Positions 21,730-34,375 are shown, counted from the stretch's first letter. The stretch is DNA of 64,000 nucleotides from Diphasiastrum complanatum (GCA_029204225.1 CM055094.1:20957018-21021017); one strand, 5' to 3'. Notes: a model not told the origin generated them from the sequence alone. A program made the numbers and translations.

Positions 21730-21945
21730 TGATCAGTTAAAACATTTCGCTAAGTTTTGGATTTTCACTCCCTGTAGCTCTTGGTGTGTGAACCAAATAT
21801 CATTCTGTCTTAAAATGACCTATTCTAGGAACATTGAGTGGTGTGTCGCTCATATGATTCTTAATTATCTCTGGATATTCTATTTTAGTCAAAATCCAAA
21901 ATAGAATTTCATGATCTTCTTTAAAGAATGTTTGAAACTTGTTTC
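21730..21945 (-). pseudogene. Module W fragment, copy C
   Basis: Minus-strand remnant of the HEILFWIF / MSDTPLNVPRIG frame. Here it joins directly to 'CTTGTTTCCTGTCTTTCGTCC' at about 21940, which in the fuller copy lies at 35533, so about 1.4 kb (including gene Y) is missing. Confidence 0.3.
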
Positions 21946-22560
21946 CTGTCTTTCGTCCTTTGGTGAGCTGGTAAGGTGGATCCTTTCAGATTTTTTCTCG
22001 ACAGTGGAGCATATTCTGTGGAAAGATCAATATGGAGATGATATTTAGACATCTTAATAATCGATAGATTAATCTAGTAGAAAACCAACTTGTTATATAT
22101 CTTGTAAGCTATTAAAACTCGTCTTAATTATAAAAAAAAATTAATTGAAAAAGTTTGAAATGACCTTGGCACTCTTTTTGCTCCATTACACTCCAAGTTT
22201 CTTTCAAAGCTTTGCAGTTATGAGCAAAATGAGCCAAATATTTTTTCAATAGATGTGTGTTGAAATTGCAAATTTTTGAATTGCAAAAGTTTGAAATAAC
22301 CTTGTCGCTCTATTTAATCCAACACACTCCGTAATTTCTGAATTTCAAAAATTCAGATTCACGTTGGCGCTCATTGTGATCCAAAATATTCAAAGTTTCT
22401 TGCCACGATTTTCAGATCGATATGACTATTTTTCTTTGATGTGAACGCTTTGAGTAGATGGAAAGAAAACTTTGATGTGCAATACGATTTGCATTTACAT
22501 GAGAAGTTACGTTAGTTAATGGTAGAAAATAGAATCTTGAAGTATGGACCCCATGTGTTG
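21945..22560 (-). pseudogene. Coiled-coil-like coding repeat upstream of W
   Basis: On the minus strand three diverged repeats code variants of LDQMERQGYFK..QF (also LDHNERQRES and MDQKEHQGHFKLF). They are interrupted by stops and low-complexity A/T. The same region is at 35560-36120, 43470-44030 and inverted at 59960-60500. The charged heptad-like pattern suggests a former coiled coil. The parent protein is not recognised. Confidence 0.3.
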
Positions 22561-22578
22561 CGGCTACCCAACTTACAG

Positions 22579-24344
22579 TTAACTACATACGTTACTAGTG
22601 AGGTCAAGCTCCATATCATCTGAGTCTATTTCATCTGCTGAAGCATGACGCTTTGCTTGTATCTTGGTCCTTTGCCTGGATTGTTGTGTTGGTGGTGGTT
22701 GGACCAGTGTGGTGGTGTCTTCATGTTGAGCAAAAGACTCTTCAGCAAAATGATCCTTCGTCTGTGACATAGAGGACATGGGTGTCTTTCTCGATGTAAG
22801 CTTCACTAGGCCGACCGTTTGGTGCTTTGCAGCTGGCCCTTGTGGAGAGAAGGAACTCTTTCTCTTTGAGAAGCCGCTTGCGTGGAATCTATTGCAATAG
22901 GCATGGAAGTAGAGTTGGTATTCTTGGCTGGTTCTGAGGGAGTCTCTCAAGCTTTGATCTGCTAGCATCGAGTGGTCTCAAACTCGAGGTCGGTGGCTCA
23001 ACTACTACAGTGACATCTATCAGAAGATAGCCCAATAACTGGAGGTTTGCTTGTTCTTGATATAGTCATGGAGGCAGTTGGAAGCAACTTGGGCCCAGTC
23101 ATAAAGGTTCTGATCGTGTAGTCTAGAATCAGCCATCATGAGGAATAGTTTCATGGGGATACGCATGATCTTGGACCTATAGCGCTATGTATATTTAGTT
23201 AGATAGGCGCATGGAGTAGCTAAGGGCTTATCATTTATGACCTCGATACGGTAACCATCTTTTTTTTCCATTTGTCCACTGAGGGGTCTATGTATTTGAA
23301 GTATGCTATGGATTCAATCTTTTTGAGAGTCCTGTTGACTGTGTTTGGTCCCCTAGGGAAGCCAAATGTATTGAGTTCAGCTCCAGAAATAGGAATAATA
23401 TAAACAAAATTTTGGTTAGGAGATAACATGAACTGGAAAATCTGTCATTGTGGTTATAAGCAATAGGCATTAGAAATGGGCTCTGATAGCCACTGAAAAG
23501 AGGAAGTTGGAACTCTATGTGGCTCAGGAACTAGTGTGCCTCCTAGTACCAAGTGTTCAACTCAGAGATATCGAGGCTTTCCATGGTGATGTCAATTATG
23601 TCTTGAGTTGGGTCATCAGAACTGGAAGATGTTGTGGCAGATATGTTCTGGACTCGGTTGATGACTCTGTTGAAGGTTCGGCTCTGGTAACAGACAAGTG
23701 GAGTCTCGGCTCGATCGACAGTGGAGGGCTTCGGATCGGTCGACTTTTGATGGACTCGGCTCAGTCAACTTTGTATGCAGAGTATGGACGGTGAGCTCGT
23801 TCCACAACGAATGCAGAGTATGTACGCTCGGCTCAGTCCACAATGATTGCAGAGTATGGGAGCGCGGCTCTATGAGCAGTGTATGTAGAGTATTGCTCGA
23901 TAGTGTATGGAGAATATAAATTTGTGGAAAAATTTGGAGCAATGTTGCTCTAATAGGATGTGGAAAAGATGATGTTTCTTTGCGATAACGTACTAGTAGA
24001 GAGCTTTAAATCCAAATCGGTGTTGAATGTGTGGTTTTGACAAGCTCCAGTAGCACTACCCCTCAGCATTTGGCTCGTGCTAGATGTGACGATTTTTGTG
24101 TAATGTAGCAGATCTCGGCAGCTTAGGGTTTTTGAAAATGAATGATGATGGCACTCTGGATCCGTGGTGGCTGTATGTAGATGGTGTCCAAGGATGCGAA
24201 GGAGTAATCAAGCACGGTCGTAGCGAATGATACATCGCCACTAAAAGATGGAAAATCGATCCTTTGAAGATATAGCTTTTCAAAGCTTCTGAATTCCATT
24301 TCCATGCCTGAAGAAGGAAGTGCCAGCATCAAATCTTCTCCCAT
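22579..24344 (-). pseudogene. X-family gene, copy 1 (unrecognised protein, several frames)
   Basis: Read on the minus strand: leader peptide MGEDLMLALPSS... (24344-24123); a region with 12-residue repeats of the type PYSA.TV[DE]RAER (about 23900-23760); a segment starting MSATTSSSSDDPT in the other copies; the core LPPNQNFVYIIPISGADLNT (here from about 23430, with SPNQ and GAELNT) with YFKYIDPSVDKWKKK; and a C-terminal part (22968-22579) with RSKIMRIPMKLFHMMADSR-type sequence before it, basic and low-complexity, ending DEIDSDDMELDLTSNVCS. The pieces lie in different frames, so introns or frameshifts separate them. No known domain is recognised. Conservation across seven copies shows these are true coding relics. 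An acidic tail beside basic stretches suggests a nuclear or nucleic-acid-binding protein, but this is a guess. Confidence 0.45.
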
Positions 24345-24479
24345 CAGAGTTCGTTTTCATTTCCAAAAAAGGATGCATGGCAGCATCGCAGTAAAGCGTG
24401 ATATTGTGACTTTTTGTAATGTTCTGCAACATTTGCTTACATACATAGCTACACCAAATGAGAAAATTAAGGACCTAGA

Positions 24480-25105
24480 TTCTTAAAGACTTTTCTGAGG
24501 TTGAAGTTTTGGTTTTTCTACAAATCAACTTCCTCTGAAAGATTCTTTTTGGTGGAAATGATGCTATTTATACCAAGTGTAGGCTAATTTGTAATGGCAA
24601 AGATCGAGTTTGCAGCTCACCATGATTATGATCATTTGCAAGTAGCCTATTATAAGCAGATTGTGCTGCACTTTCATGTTATCTTAGCACATATGAATGT
24701 AGCTTGTGATATTATTGGTTCGATATTCTAGTAACTTTTTTGCACCATTTAAGGTAAGAGAAAGAGAGCACAATCTTTAATGCTTGCTTCTTGTACAACC
24801 AAATTACCTTCCAATTTTTTCAAGCCTATTTGCGGTAAAGTGTCTCACATCTCTATGGAACATATGCACAAAAGTGAATCACTTTCTGCCACGAGATGAT
24901 AGTGATACATTGTGCACAAGGGAATCACGTTGTTGATAAGTTGGATTTACATTTACATCATGAAGCAAATAGTCTTGTAAATTTCGTGTCAAGTGGATTG
25001 GAAGCTCGCTCCAATTGATGTTGAGATTAATATATCATGCTATCTCTAGCCTAATAGCCACACACTAGATGTTTGGATCCAGAAAATATTCACACAAAGG
25101 GACAT
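24480..25105. other. Duplicated spacer upstream of X, no gene seen
   Basis: Shared with 46020-46640 and, inverted, 56690-58010 (with an extra insert there). It contains 'GGTAAGAGAAAGAGAGCACAATC' and AT-rich sequence but no supportable frame. It ends at 'GGGACATAGGTCTACCACGTAG'. Confidence 0.5.
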
Positions 25106-25411
25106 AGGTCTACCACGTAGGTCTGCCACGTAGTTTTCAATCAGTCAAAAGGAAGATAGATCCTTATCTTTGGTACTGTAATAGTTAGTTCTTAGACTTA
25201 TTGAGATCTTAGGTCAGCCCAAAGTTTTTGACAAGTGCTCATCAAGTGAATGCAATTCTAGTCAAGATTGTGTTCAATTTTGCTTGACTTGTGAGATATT
25301 TGGATTGATTATTGCATGATGATTCAACTGATCTTGTAGGAATGATTTGAAGAGGCATATTTATGTGCATATGATTCCTTTTGGTTCAAGTTAGGTGAAT
25401 CCTATATCCTT

Positions 25412-26575
25412 GTGAAGTCGAGATCAATGAATGCATATCTCTTGGATTCACATGATAGATTGAATGCTTCTAATTATTCGACTTGGAAGCTAAGAATGGA
25501 ATCAATCCTTATTTTACAAGATCTAATGGATATAGTGAGTGGCGAAGAGGATGAGCCTATTCACCCTCAAGAAGCTACAAAATACGAAAGGAGGTGCAAG
25601 ATTGCTCTTGATTGTATAAAATGATTGTATAAAATGAAGGAGGTGCTTGCATCTTGGCTCAAGAATCATGGGAAACTCTTCAAAAGATATATGAATCCAA
25701 GAATACTTCAAGGTTGATATCCTTGAAGAATCAAATCCATATGTGTTGAGAGTCAAGGACTTAAACAAAGAGCTTGCTTACATAGGAGATTCCATTAAGG
25801 AAAGTGAACTTGTTCAACCAATCTTGAATGATTTAAGTATGGAGTTTGCTAACTTGGTGCAAGGCTATGCAATCATGGGAAAGTTGCCTTCACTTGAAGA
25901 TCTCCAAGGAGTCCTCATGGCCGAGGAGAAGAGGAGAACTCACATCAAGTCAAGGATGGAGAAGATCTCCCTCAATGATGGAGATGACAAGGCTCTTTTC
26001 ATCAAGATCAAGAGAAAGTCCAAAGGCAAAGGTGTTGCATTCAAGAAGATCCAAGTCAAAGCTCGAGCAAGCCAAAGAAGGATAAGTCGAAGATCAAATG
26101 CTACTTTTGTGGCAAGATGGGGCACTATGCCTCGGAATGCTTCAAGAAGAAGCAAACTCAAAGTCAAGCAAACCTTGGTCAAGAGGAAGAGGAGAGCTCT
26201 CATGAAGATTTCGTCATGATGTCAAGTTTCTCATCTTCAAGCATAAGAGGTGAAGACCCTTGCTGGATAGATAGTGGAGCTAACTCCCACATGGCAAGTA
26301 AGAGGGAGTATTTTTCAACCTTATCTACCTATGAAGGACCTATCACATAAATTTTTACAGCAAATAATTATGCTTATAAGATAGAAGGAATAGGATCCAT
26401 ACCTTTATGCTTGGGATCTTCAAGGAAGATCAAGATTGATGGAGTGCTTTACATTTTCAGTATCACTAAGAACTTGCTCAGTGTAGGGCAATTGCTTGAC
26501 AATGGTTTGATTGTGGAGTTCGTCACAAATACATGTAACATCAAGAAGGATGGCAAGATCATTGCTAAAGGGGTG
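25412..26575 (+). pseudogene. copia gag-protease fragment, degenerate
   Basis: Gag begins MNAYLLDSHDRLNASNYSTW (from 25427), is closed near 25624, loses a short stretch, and continues from about 25743 (RVKDLNKELAYIGDSIKES...) to 26219. The zinc-knuckle remnant (MGHYASECFKKK) and protease site (CWIDSGANSHM, with Asn for the usual Ser) follow in another frame from 26117, broken by a stop near 26349. The GAG-pre-integrase start (SITKNLLSVGQLLDNGL) runs from 26411. It is a different copia family from the complete element. No LTR or primer site is seen. Confidence 0.75.
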
Positions 26576-26770
26576 ATGATCTCCACACAGCTCAGCCTCA
26601 CTCTTCAAAAGGTGATCGGTCATCTTCTTCAGGAAGAAATGCGAAGAAAGACCAATGGCCTGTCCATCAAAGACAAATCCATGGCCCTGTACACCAAGAA
26701 GAAAGACTATTCCAAGGGCAAGAATCAAGTGCAGTAGCAATAGCAGAAGCCTCACACTCAAGGTGAGAAT
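26575..26770 (+). pseudogene. Second gag-like piece fused to the copia fragment
   Basis: After GKIIAKG the sequence switches to a serine/lysine-rich stretch (SLALYTKKKDYSKGKNQ-like) typical of the linker before a copia zinc knuckle, then ends in an interrupted Gln-rich run. It then joins X-family sequence at about 26775. The order is wrong for one element, so it is chimeric. Confidence 0.35.
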
Positions 26771-28172
26771 AGTGGATCGCTAGTTTTGAGGGAGTCTCCC
26801 AAGCTTTTATCTGCTAGTATCAACTGGTCTCGAACTCGAGGTCGGTGGCTCAAGTGCTGCAAAGTGACATCTATCAGAAGATAGCCTAATAACGTGGAGG
26901 CTTGCTTGTTCTTGATATAGTCATGGATGCAGTTCGAAGCAAACCAGGCCACGTCATAAAGTTTCTCATTTTGTAGTCTAGAATCAGCCATCATGTGGAA
27001 TAGTTTCATGGGGATACGCGTGATCTTGGACCTAAAATGCTGTGTATATTTCGTTAGATAGGCACATGGAGCAGCTAAGGGCTTATCATTTATGACCTCA
27101 ATACGGTAACCATCTTTTTTTTCCATTTGTTCGCTGAGGGGTCTATGTATTTGAAGTATGCTATGGATTCAATTTTTTTGAGGGTCCTACTAACTGTGTT
27201 CGGTCCCCTAGGGAAGCCAAATGTATTGAGGTCAGCTCCAGAAATAGGGATAATATAAACAAAATTTTGGTTAGGAGGTAACATGAACTGGAAAATCTGT
27301 CGGTGGGGTTATAAGCTATATGCAATCGAAATGGGCTCTGATAGCCACTGATCAAAAGAGGAAGTTGGAACTCTATGTGGATCAGGAACTGGTGTGCCTC
27401 CTGGTACCAAGTGTTCATCTCATAGATATCGAGGCTTTCCATGGTGATGCCAATTCTGCCTAGAGTTGGGTCATCAGAACTGGAAGATGTTGTGGCAGAC
27501 ATGTTCTGGACTCGGCTGAGGACTCTGTTGAAGGTTCAACTTTGGTATCAGACAAGTGGAGTCTCGGCTCGATCGACTATGGAGGGCTTTGGATCGGTCG
27601 ACTTTAGATGGACTCGTCTCTGTCAACTTTGTATGCAGAGTATGGATGCTCAGCTCGGTCCATAGTGAATGCAGAGTATGGGGGCTCGGCTCTATGAGTA
27701 GTGTATGTAGAGTATTGCTCGGCAGTGTATGGAGACTAGAAATTTGTGGAAAAATTTGGAGCAATGTCGTTCTGATAGGATGTGGAAATGATGATGTTTC
27801 TTCTCAGTAACGTACTAGTAGCGAGCTTTCAACCAAAATCGGTGTTGAATGTGCGGTTTTGACAAGCTCCAGGAGCACTACCCCTTAGCATTTGGCTCAT
27901 GCTAGATGTGACAATTTTTGTGTAATGTAGCAGATCTCGGCAGCTTAGGATTTTTGAAAATGGATGATGATGGCGCTCCGGATCCGTGGTGGATGTATGT
28001 AGATGGTGTCCAAGGATGCGAAGGAGTAATCAAGCACTGTCGTAGTGAATGATAGATCGCCACTAAAAGATGGAAAATCAATTCTTTGAAGCTAGAGCTT
28101 TTCAAAGCTTCTGAATTTCATTTCCATGCCTGAAGAAGGAAGTGCCAGCATCAAATCTTCTCCCATCAGGGT
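26758..28172 (-). pseudogene. X-family gene, copy 2 (C-terminus replaced by copia fragment)
   Basis: Minus strand: leader (28172-27960, closed by a stop as in the copy at 1117), the 12-residue repeat region (about 27760-27630), MSATTSSSSDDPTLGRIG (from 27502) with NTWYQEAHQFLIHIEF, core LPPNQNFVYIIPISGADLNT (27284) and GYRIEVINDKPLAAPCAYLT to RDQLILADKSLGDSL (26790). The low-complexity tail is absent because the copy ends at the junction with the copia fragment. This copy keeps the longest continuous core (122 residues from 27126). Confidence 0.45.
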
Positions 28173-28239
28173 TTGTTTTCATTTCCTAAAAAGCATCCAT
28201 GGCAGCATGGCAGTAAAGCGTGATATTGTGATTTTTTGT

Positions 28240-29300
28240 AATGTTCACACGTATGTGATGATTTTTGTTGCTTAATTATATCGATGTTGATTGAAACTAT
28301 GATAGCTTCATGGTTGTCATTCGTAATATTAAAAGTTTTTTTTCACCTTATCTTGGGGCAAGTTCACAAATAGCAAGGTAACAAATTGGGACTTGGCAAG
28401 AACTCACTCCAAATGACTTTTTGAGCTTCACTAACTTATTCTCATGAATTTATCATTGTGTCTAACTTGCCATATACCAGTTTTATAAGTATTTGCTTGA
28501 TCCTTTACTCTTAAATGCACCATAATGCTACTCCCTTACTAGCCATAACTTCTTCACCGTAGCTCGAAACTGGGTCATGTTGGGTGTCGTTGAAAAAGCT
28601 CTCGTCGAGGGCTTTCTAATGGCACCGTAATCGTCTCTATCCGAGTTGCCGTTCAAGAGTTACACTATTTTTTTGCTGAGTTGCATACTGTACTACAAAT
28701 AAAATGGCTTATTTACGGGCTGCCCTGACGGAAAATTACAGTTTTTTTTAAAATGAAAAGAAAATCAATTTGAAGGAGCTACGTTACGTAGATTTCAAAT
28801 TTGAGTGTTTTGATTGGACCATGTGGAAGAAACTTTTGACCAAAAAAAATAAAAGATATGTTTTTGAAAGGCCCGTTTTGTGCTCAAATTTTCTGTAATG
28901 GTTGATAAGTTGGATTCACATTTACATCATGAAGCAAATAGTCTTGTAAGTTTTGTGTTCAAGTGGATCGGAAGCTCGCCCCAATAGATGTTGAGATTAA
29001 TATATCATGCTATCTCTAGCCTAACAGCCAAACACTAGATGTTTGGATCCAGAAAATATTCACACAAAGGGACATCACACATCAATATTAATCTACTTTC
29101 ACCTTTTATTTCGTCACATCTCTTCGTGCTTATGCGACATGAAAAGCTCCCTTCAAACAAACATGTGAATGTGCCTTTCGTGTTGCCTTAATTTCTCATG
29201 CACTACCTTTGTCTTGGGCAACTAAAATGTGATACAATTGTGACCTTTTCTCATGCTTATCTTTCTCCTATTCTTGCACAAGTAAAATTTGATTGTTGTA
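28240..29300. repeat. Second copy of spacer 1600-2630
   Basis: Direct, nearly identical copy of 1600-2630. It ends in a G-rich tract (about 29303-29321). No gene is seen. Together with what follows it is part of a 5.2-kb duplication (27785-32980 against 1117-6515). Confidence 0.85.
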
Positions 29301-29504
29301 AGGGAGGGGGGGGGGGGGGGGCATGGCTATGAGTGTGAAAGGGGCATGGATTATTCTTGACTTTGAAATGAATGTAGGGCGGGCTTATTCAAGTCACCTA
29401 GAGAATGGTCACAAGTTCTCCTTTAAGGATGGGATGCTCTATACATATGACTACAATGCCTCAACGTGTAACCCGAAATAGTACAAATAGAATGCAATGC
29501 ATGG

Positions 29505-29633
<129 letters not shown>

Positions 29634-29685
29634 TATCGATGTTCTCTGTCCTTCTGATTTCGCCTCTTATTTTTGTCATTTACAG

Positions 29686-30783
29686 GAGGCTGAAGAGTCT
29701 CAGAAAAGGATTGTTGATCCAACATCGGCTTAGGAAGATGGAGCAGGACGTAGAAATGAACATAGTATCGACGGCTGAGAAAATCCGTTTGGCCAAAATA
29801 TCAGAAACTACGAAATCTATATGCGGAAGAGATTTGGAGGTGGGCCAAAGGTTTGAGCAAGATCCACAATTTTCCATCAATCCCAACAAAGCGGTCCTTC
29901 ACATGGAGGATACCAGGATCTATTTACGGATTCAATACTTTCCTACAGACTCCATACATATCTTCGAAGAGATATGCACTTCAGGATTCATCATCAATGC
30001 TGATGAGGGTTACATCTACACCCAGAGATCAAAAGCATTTACTGGTCGAAGACAAACACTGACTCAAAACTGCTTCAACTGGCTATGTGAGCAAAATCAT
30101 AAGCATGCCAGTAAGTCGACTCAGATAGGACGAAAAGACGGGGACAAGTCAGTTCCAACGACGACATCTAATTCGATCGGGAGCTCTTCTCAGCCAGATT
30201 TAGTTGCGTCGACCGGTTGGAGAGCTCCATTCCTTAAAGATACGTACGTCTATGAAATGCTTGATCAATCACCAACGCAAATTCAGAATGATCCTTCTTT
30301 CGACCCAAGTTTTCGTAGAAGACGAGCGCTAGCATGGAGATCGGAAGACAATATATCAGCATAGCCTTGCAACTTTGCGAAAATAGATGGCTCGTTCTCT
30401 TCTCATAAGGAATGTCATACATCCATCAAGAATTTTTGCAAATTAACTTCCGATTCTGACGATCCTACAATCAAGCTACAACACAAGTTCTGCCAGTTTC
30501 TGATGATTATCATGGGTCGAAGGTTTGAGCAGGATCCACAATTTTTCATCAATCCCAACAAACCGGCACTTCACATGGAGGATACTAGGATCTATTAACG
30601 GATACAATACTTTCTAGCAGACTCCATACAAATCTTCGAAGAGATCTGCACTTCATCATCAATGCTGATAAGGCTTACACCCAGAGATCAAAAGCATTTG
30701 CTGGTCGAAGACAAATACTGACTCGAACCTGTTCCAAGTGGCTGCGCGAGCAATATCATAAGCATGATGCCCACTATTCCTGA
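29686..30783 (+). pseudogene. Module C gene, copy 3
   Basis: It has the same structure as copy 1: coiled-coil exon (EAEESQKRIVD), GRDLEVGQRFEQDPQF, one long frame to the TAG at 30362 (SEDNISA stop), then a second degenerate unit with the same stop (about 30598) and the same small deletion as copy 1. Copies 1 and 3 therefore share their lesions and were duplicated after breaking. Confidence 0.45.
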
Positions 30784-31127
30784 ACAAATGTTATGAAGGG
30801 AATCCTTTAGGCGCAATTTTTTGAATTGAGTACATTGAAAACATCAACATTTGTTGATTGGAGCTTTTAAGATTGACCATTATAGTCATCTAGGGCCAAT
30901 GTATATGGCACTCAACTGCTAATCTATCTCTCCACTGCTTTTGAAATGTCCACTTTAGTTCATAATCTATGATCTAGATATACCTTCTTCTCGTTGTGTA
31001 TGTATATATGTTCTCATCGTTGATATTTGATTTAATGTATTAAATGAACATTGAATGCTCATTAAATCAAAATCAACAATAATTAGGTTACACATATTCT
31101 GTTCAAAAAATATTTAGACACACAATG

Positions 31128-31245
31128 AAAATATCATATCGACAGGAGGGAACATATCACGGCAAAAGGACTTGACAGAAATTGTTTGTTAGTGATCATC
31201 TATCCAAAGTAGGCGCACCACTTCCAAATTCTAATGTTACTCCAA
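31128..31245 (+). pseudogene. Module D exon-like segment, copy 3
   Basis: As at 4476. The donor here reads GTTACTCC, not GTAAGTCC, so the splice donor has been lost. The intact GTAGGCGCACCACTTCC shows the uninterrupted copia target. Confidence 0.35.
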
Positions 31246-31786
31246 GCCTTTTTGTGAGACTACTAATATTTTTGGAAAACACATGTTCTTCATATTCCAA
31301 GCATGCTCAGCATACCTCCAAGCACATAGCAAAGTAAACCGTACATCTTCTTTCCTTGCCTTACTTGTTGGTCTTCATCTCGTATGGTAAGTACTCGACC
31401 CTTGATTGTTCCTTTGAATAAGAGATTTTTGCTATAGTTTCAAGAGAGAAGCTTCCTGGGAAAGGGTCAACTTGGGAGTAGCTTAATATATTGATGTCAT
31501 TTCAAATCATGATAGCTTCATGGTTGTCACTCAAAATAATAGTAAATTGTTTCGTAGCTTGGGGTAGCTTGATATATAGCTAGGCAACTAAACAACAAAT
31601 CACCTTTAGATGGCTTCACAAGCTTGTCTAACTCATTCTTATAATTACTACCATTGTGTCTAACTTGCCAAATGCTAGGTGTAAAAGTATTTGACAAATG
31701 CATAACTCTTTACTCTCCAAGTCTTAAGACTTACCAAGTGTTGTTTGTAGCTCATACTAGATGCTTTGAGAAGTTATATTAAGAAT

Positions 31787-31817
<31 letters not shown>
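31787..31817 (+). repeat. Poly-G tract, 31 bases
   Basis: An uninterrupted run of 31 G. The matching positions in the other copies are G5AG17 (5139-5161), a short mixed G tract (17917-17928) and 19 G (51235-51253). Confidence 0.95.
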
Positions 31818-31818
<1 letters not shown>

Positions 31819-31949
31819 CTATTGCAAAGAATCCCATCTTGCCAAAAACTAGGTGTAAAAGTGTTTGACATATTCCTAACTCTTTACTCTCCAAGTGTTG
31901 TTTTTAGCTCATAGTACATGCTTTGAGAATAATGTTACTGGTTATATTA

Positions 31950-32700
31950 ATTTGGTGGGATTGCAAAGAATCAAACTTGAGTGTACAAGCCCAACTCAAG
32001 TGCAGACACCAACTCACCACACATGGGAAGATCATTAAATTTGAATTTGAAGAAAAATCAAAATAAAAAAAAAATGAAAAACTATTTCTCCTTAGAGGCA
32101 TTGTGGTCATCATCTAGACGAGCTGTGCTTGCTTGAATCAATAGAAACAAAGAAAATAATAATAACAAGTTTTTATCCTATTAATGCACCAGTAATATAT
32201 AAATATAATTGAATTAAATGGGAAGATTATAATATTTATCACTTCATTTAAACGTTGATCTACTCATTTCAATGATTTCGTTCAAATTCGATTTCCAATG
32301 ATTTGTGAAGTGTGAATGAATGCAATGTAACTTGCATATGTTTGGAACATAGCATAGATTCATTATATGCTTTTTAACTATATGTTATTTAGTCGTGTAA
32401 CAAGGAATAAGCATTTTTAATAACAAATTTTCAATTTGCTTTTGGAAACCCTAGATTACAACATTTTAATATATTAACGAAAATGACTTAATTTGCATGA
32501 ATAACTTTCAGTTTTGAAAATCCTAGATTACAGCTTCATACAATCTTCAATTTTCCAAGCTCGTTCAAACTTCAATGAAATATAATTCATTCCAAAATCC
32601 ATTCTCGAATCCTAGAACGATGTATTTTAAAAACTTCTGTAATGTGAAAGAGAGATCACTGAGCTAAAACATGACCCTGATTGCATTCGGAATTGCCTTC
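31950..32700. repeat. Copy of the tRNA-like segment (minus) and AT-rich spacer
   Basis: The minus-strand A-box and B-box words lie at about 31965-32030. The rest copies 5400-6050. No gene is seen. Confidence 0.6.
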
Positions 32701-32702
32701 AA

Positions 32703-32981
32703 AAACTTATAAATTGTATTCATCAATGGAGATGTCTAGAGGACATGGTGTGAAAATTTGTCAACTAGTTTGGTTTTTTATTTGGCAATTTTGGAGGCCA
32801 AAATGAATCTCAACTTTGAGTTAGTATCATATTTGTTAAAAAGGGCCTAAATTGGCATTGCCAAAATGAATCTCAACTTCGCGTTAGTTTCATATTTGTT
32901 AATAAGGGCCTAAATAGTGGTCTAACTACCTCTGGCAAGTAGATCAGTGGATGAGGTCGAGTTTGGACCCATTCTAGTTAG
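32703..32981. repeat. Rearranged 241-bp tandem repeat
   Basis: Two partial units of the 241-bp repeat, with an internal deletion near 32840-32860. The end at about 32980 is a junction: the next base begins the truncated histone-like copy D. Confidence 0.7.
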
Positions 32982-33128
32982 CTACGTGTACCTCTGCAAG
33001 GCTCTGATGTCCCTCAACCATGGATGGTGAGGTCTTCCACGTCTTTGCGAACATATGGGTTCAGATGTCTGGGGACAGGACAGTTGAACAAAATGGGTAA
33101 GCCTAGCGGTTTGCTTCGTCCACGCCAT
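32982..33128 (-). pseudogene. CENH3-like histone variant, copy D (tail and alpha-N only)
   Basis: The frame is open from ATG 33128-33126 for 48 codons (MAWTKQTAR tail, PWLRDIRALQRYT) and ends at a TAG created by the junction at 32982-32984. The histone fold is missing. Like copy B it has Trp for Arg2, but it keeps the 13 bases missing in B. The leader modules and promoter array follow upstream. Confidence 0.75.
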
Positions 33129-33439
33129 TGAGGCCGGATATCTATACCACGTGAGGACAGAGATACAGCAGAAGAGAGCTCAATTATCTCGCGTAATGGC
33201 GACACTAAGAACTCTAAAGGTGATATCGCTACTACGCGAGAGAGTGGCAAAGACAGGCGGGGAGAGGCAGGGGCTTGCATGATGGCGATACTGGGAAAGT
33301 CAGGCTGATATCGCTACGACGTGAGAGGGTGTATGGAATAGGCCTTGGTATGAGGTCGCTCGCATGATGGCGATATCATGAATGCAGGTCGTATGGAAGC
33401 AATCAAACATGACAGCAAATTACACGAAAACCTATACAA

Positions 33440-33930
33440 TCCCCGGGAATGGACCTATATAGGAGAAAAAAGATGGCACGTGTGAATCCCAGTGACACGT
33501 GGCCCAGGCAGTAGTTGACATGTGTAACCACACGTTTGTATACGCATGTGTGAAACTGCACGTCTGGATCAACACGTGTGGGATCCCATGTGGGGACACG
33601 TGGCCGAATGGATAGCAGCATGTGTTCTTGCACGTATCGGCTCGCACGTGTGGTTACGTGGCCCAATTAGTAACTGACTTGTGGGACCACACTTCTGTAT
33701 CCGCACGTGTGAAACTTGCACATGTGGCCATGTGGTCGAATGGTTTGGTGACATGTGTTCTGGCATGTGTTAGCTCGCTCATGTGGGCACGTGGCCGAAT
33801 GGCAGATTGACGTGTATCACGTGTGGTCTCACACGTGTGGACGGTTGTATTACGCGCCATAGATCTGATCCGCTGTTGGATCGACGAGTGTACGGCTTGT
33901 GTTATATTGGTTTTAGCTATATAAATGTTG
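33440..33930. promoter_or_regulatory. Bidirectional CACGTG promoter array, copy D
   Basis: The minus-strand TATA-like box is TATATAG/CTATATA (33455-33461). The plus-strand TATATAAA is at 33918-33925. Dense CACGTG and ACGTGTGG words lie between. It is upstream of the truncated histone-like copy D. Confidence 0.55.
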
Positions 33931-33944
33931 TTTGATCAGTTTAA

Positions 33945-34375
33945 AATTTTTCGCTAAGTTTTGGATTATCACTCCCTGTAGCTCTTGGTGTGTGAACCAA
34001 ATACCATTTCGTCTTAAAATTACCTATTCTAGGAACATTGAGTGGTGTGTCGCTCATATGATTCTTAATTATCTCTGGATAATCTGTTCTCCAAAAAATC
34101 CAAAATAGAATTTCATGATTTTCTTTAAAACCTGTTTGAAACACAAAATCATGAACTATTTTAAGAGAATTGAACTCAGACCTATAATAACAAAACAATA
34201 TTAGCTTAAAACACAAAACCATTAATTCTTGAAATGAATTAGTTGCTAGTACTCAATAGAATAGATTTAAACCTGGAAAGCTGCCAACCACCAAATATTA
34301 TTTTTGGACTGCACACTGAAATTAAGACTCTCTGAGTTTATCGTATTGCTTAATGTTCCATTCATAAGTGTAACA
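33945..34375 (-). pseudogene. Module W fragment, copy D, with upstream part
   Basis: A minus-strand frame running to a stop beside the plus TATA box: FKENHEILFWIFWRTDYPEI, MSDTPLNVPRIGNFKTKW and HTPRATGSDNPKLSEKF. The upstream sequence (34170-34375) is shared only with copy B. It is open as a 93-residue frame, but I cannot identify the protein. Confidence 0.4.

Noticed and set aside
23480-23500. Primer-binding site near X (GGCTATCAGAGCCC on minus)
   Set aside because: It resembles TGGTATCAGAGC but has an extra base, lies within a conserved coding frame, and no LTR is next to it.
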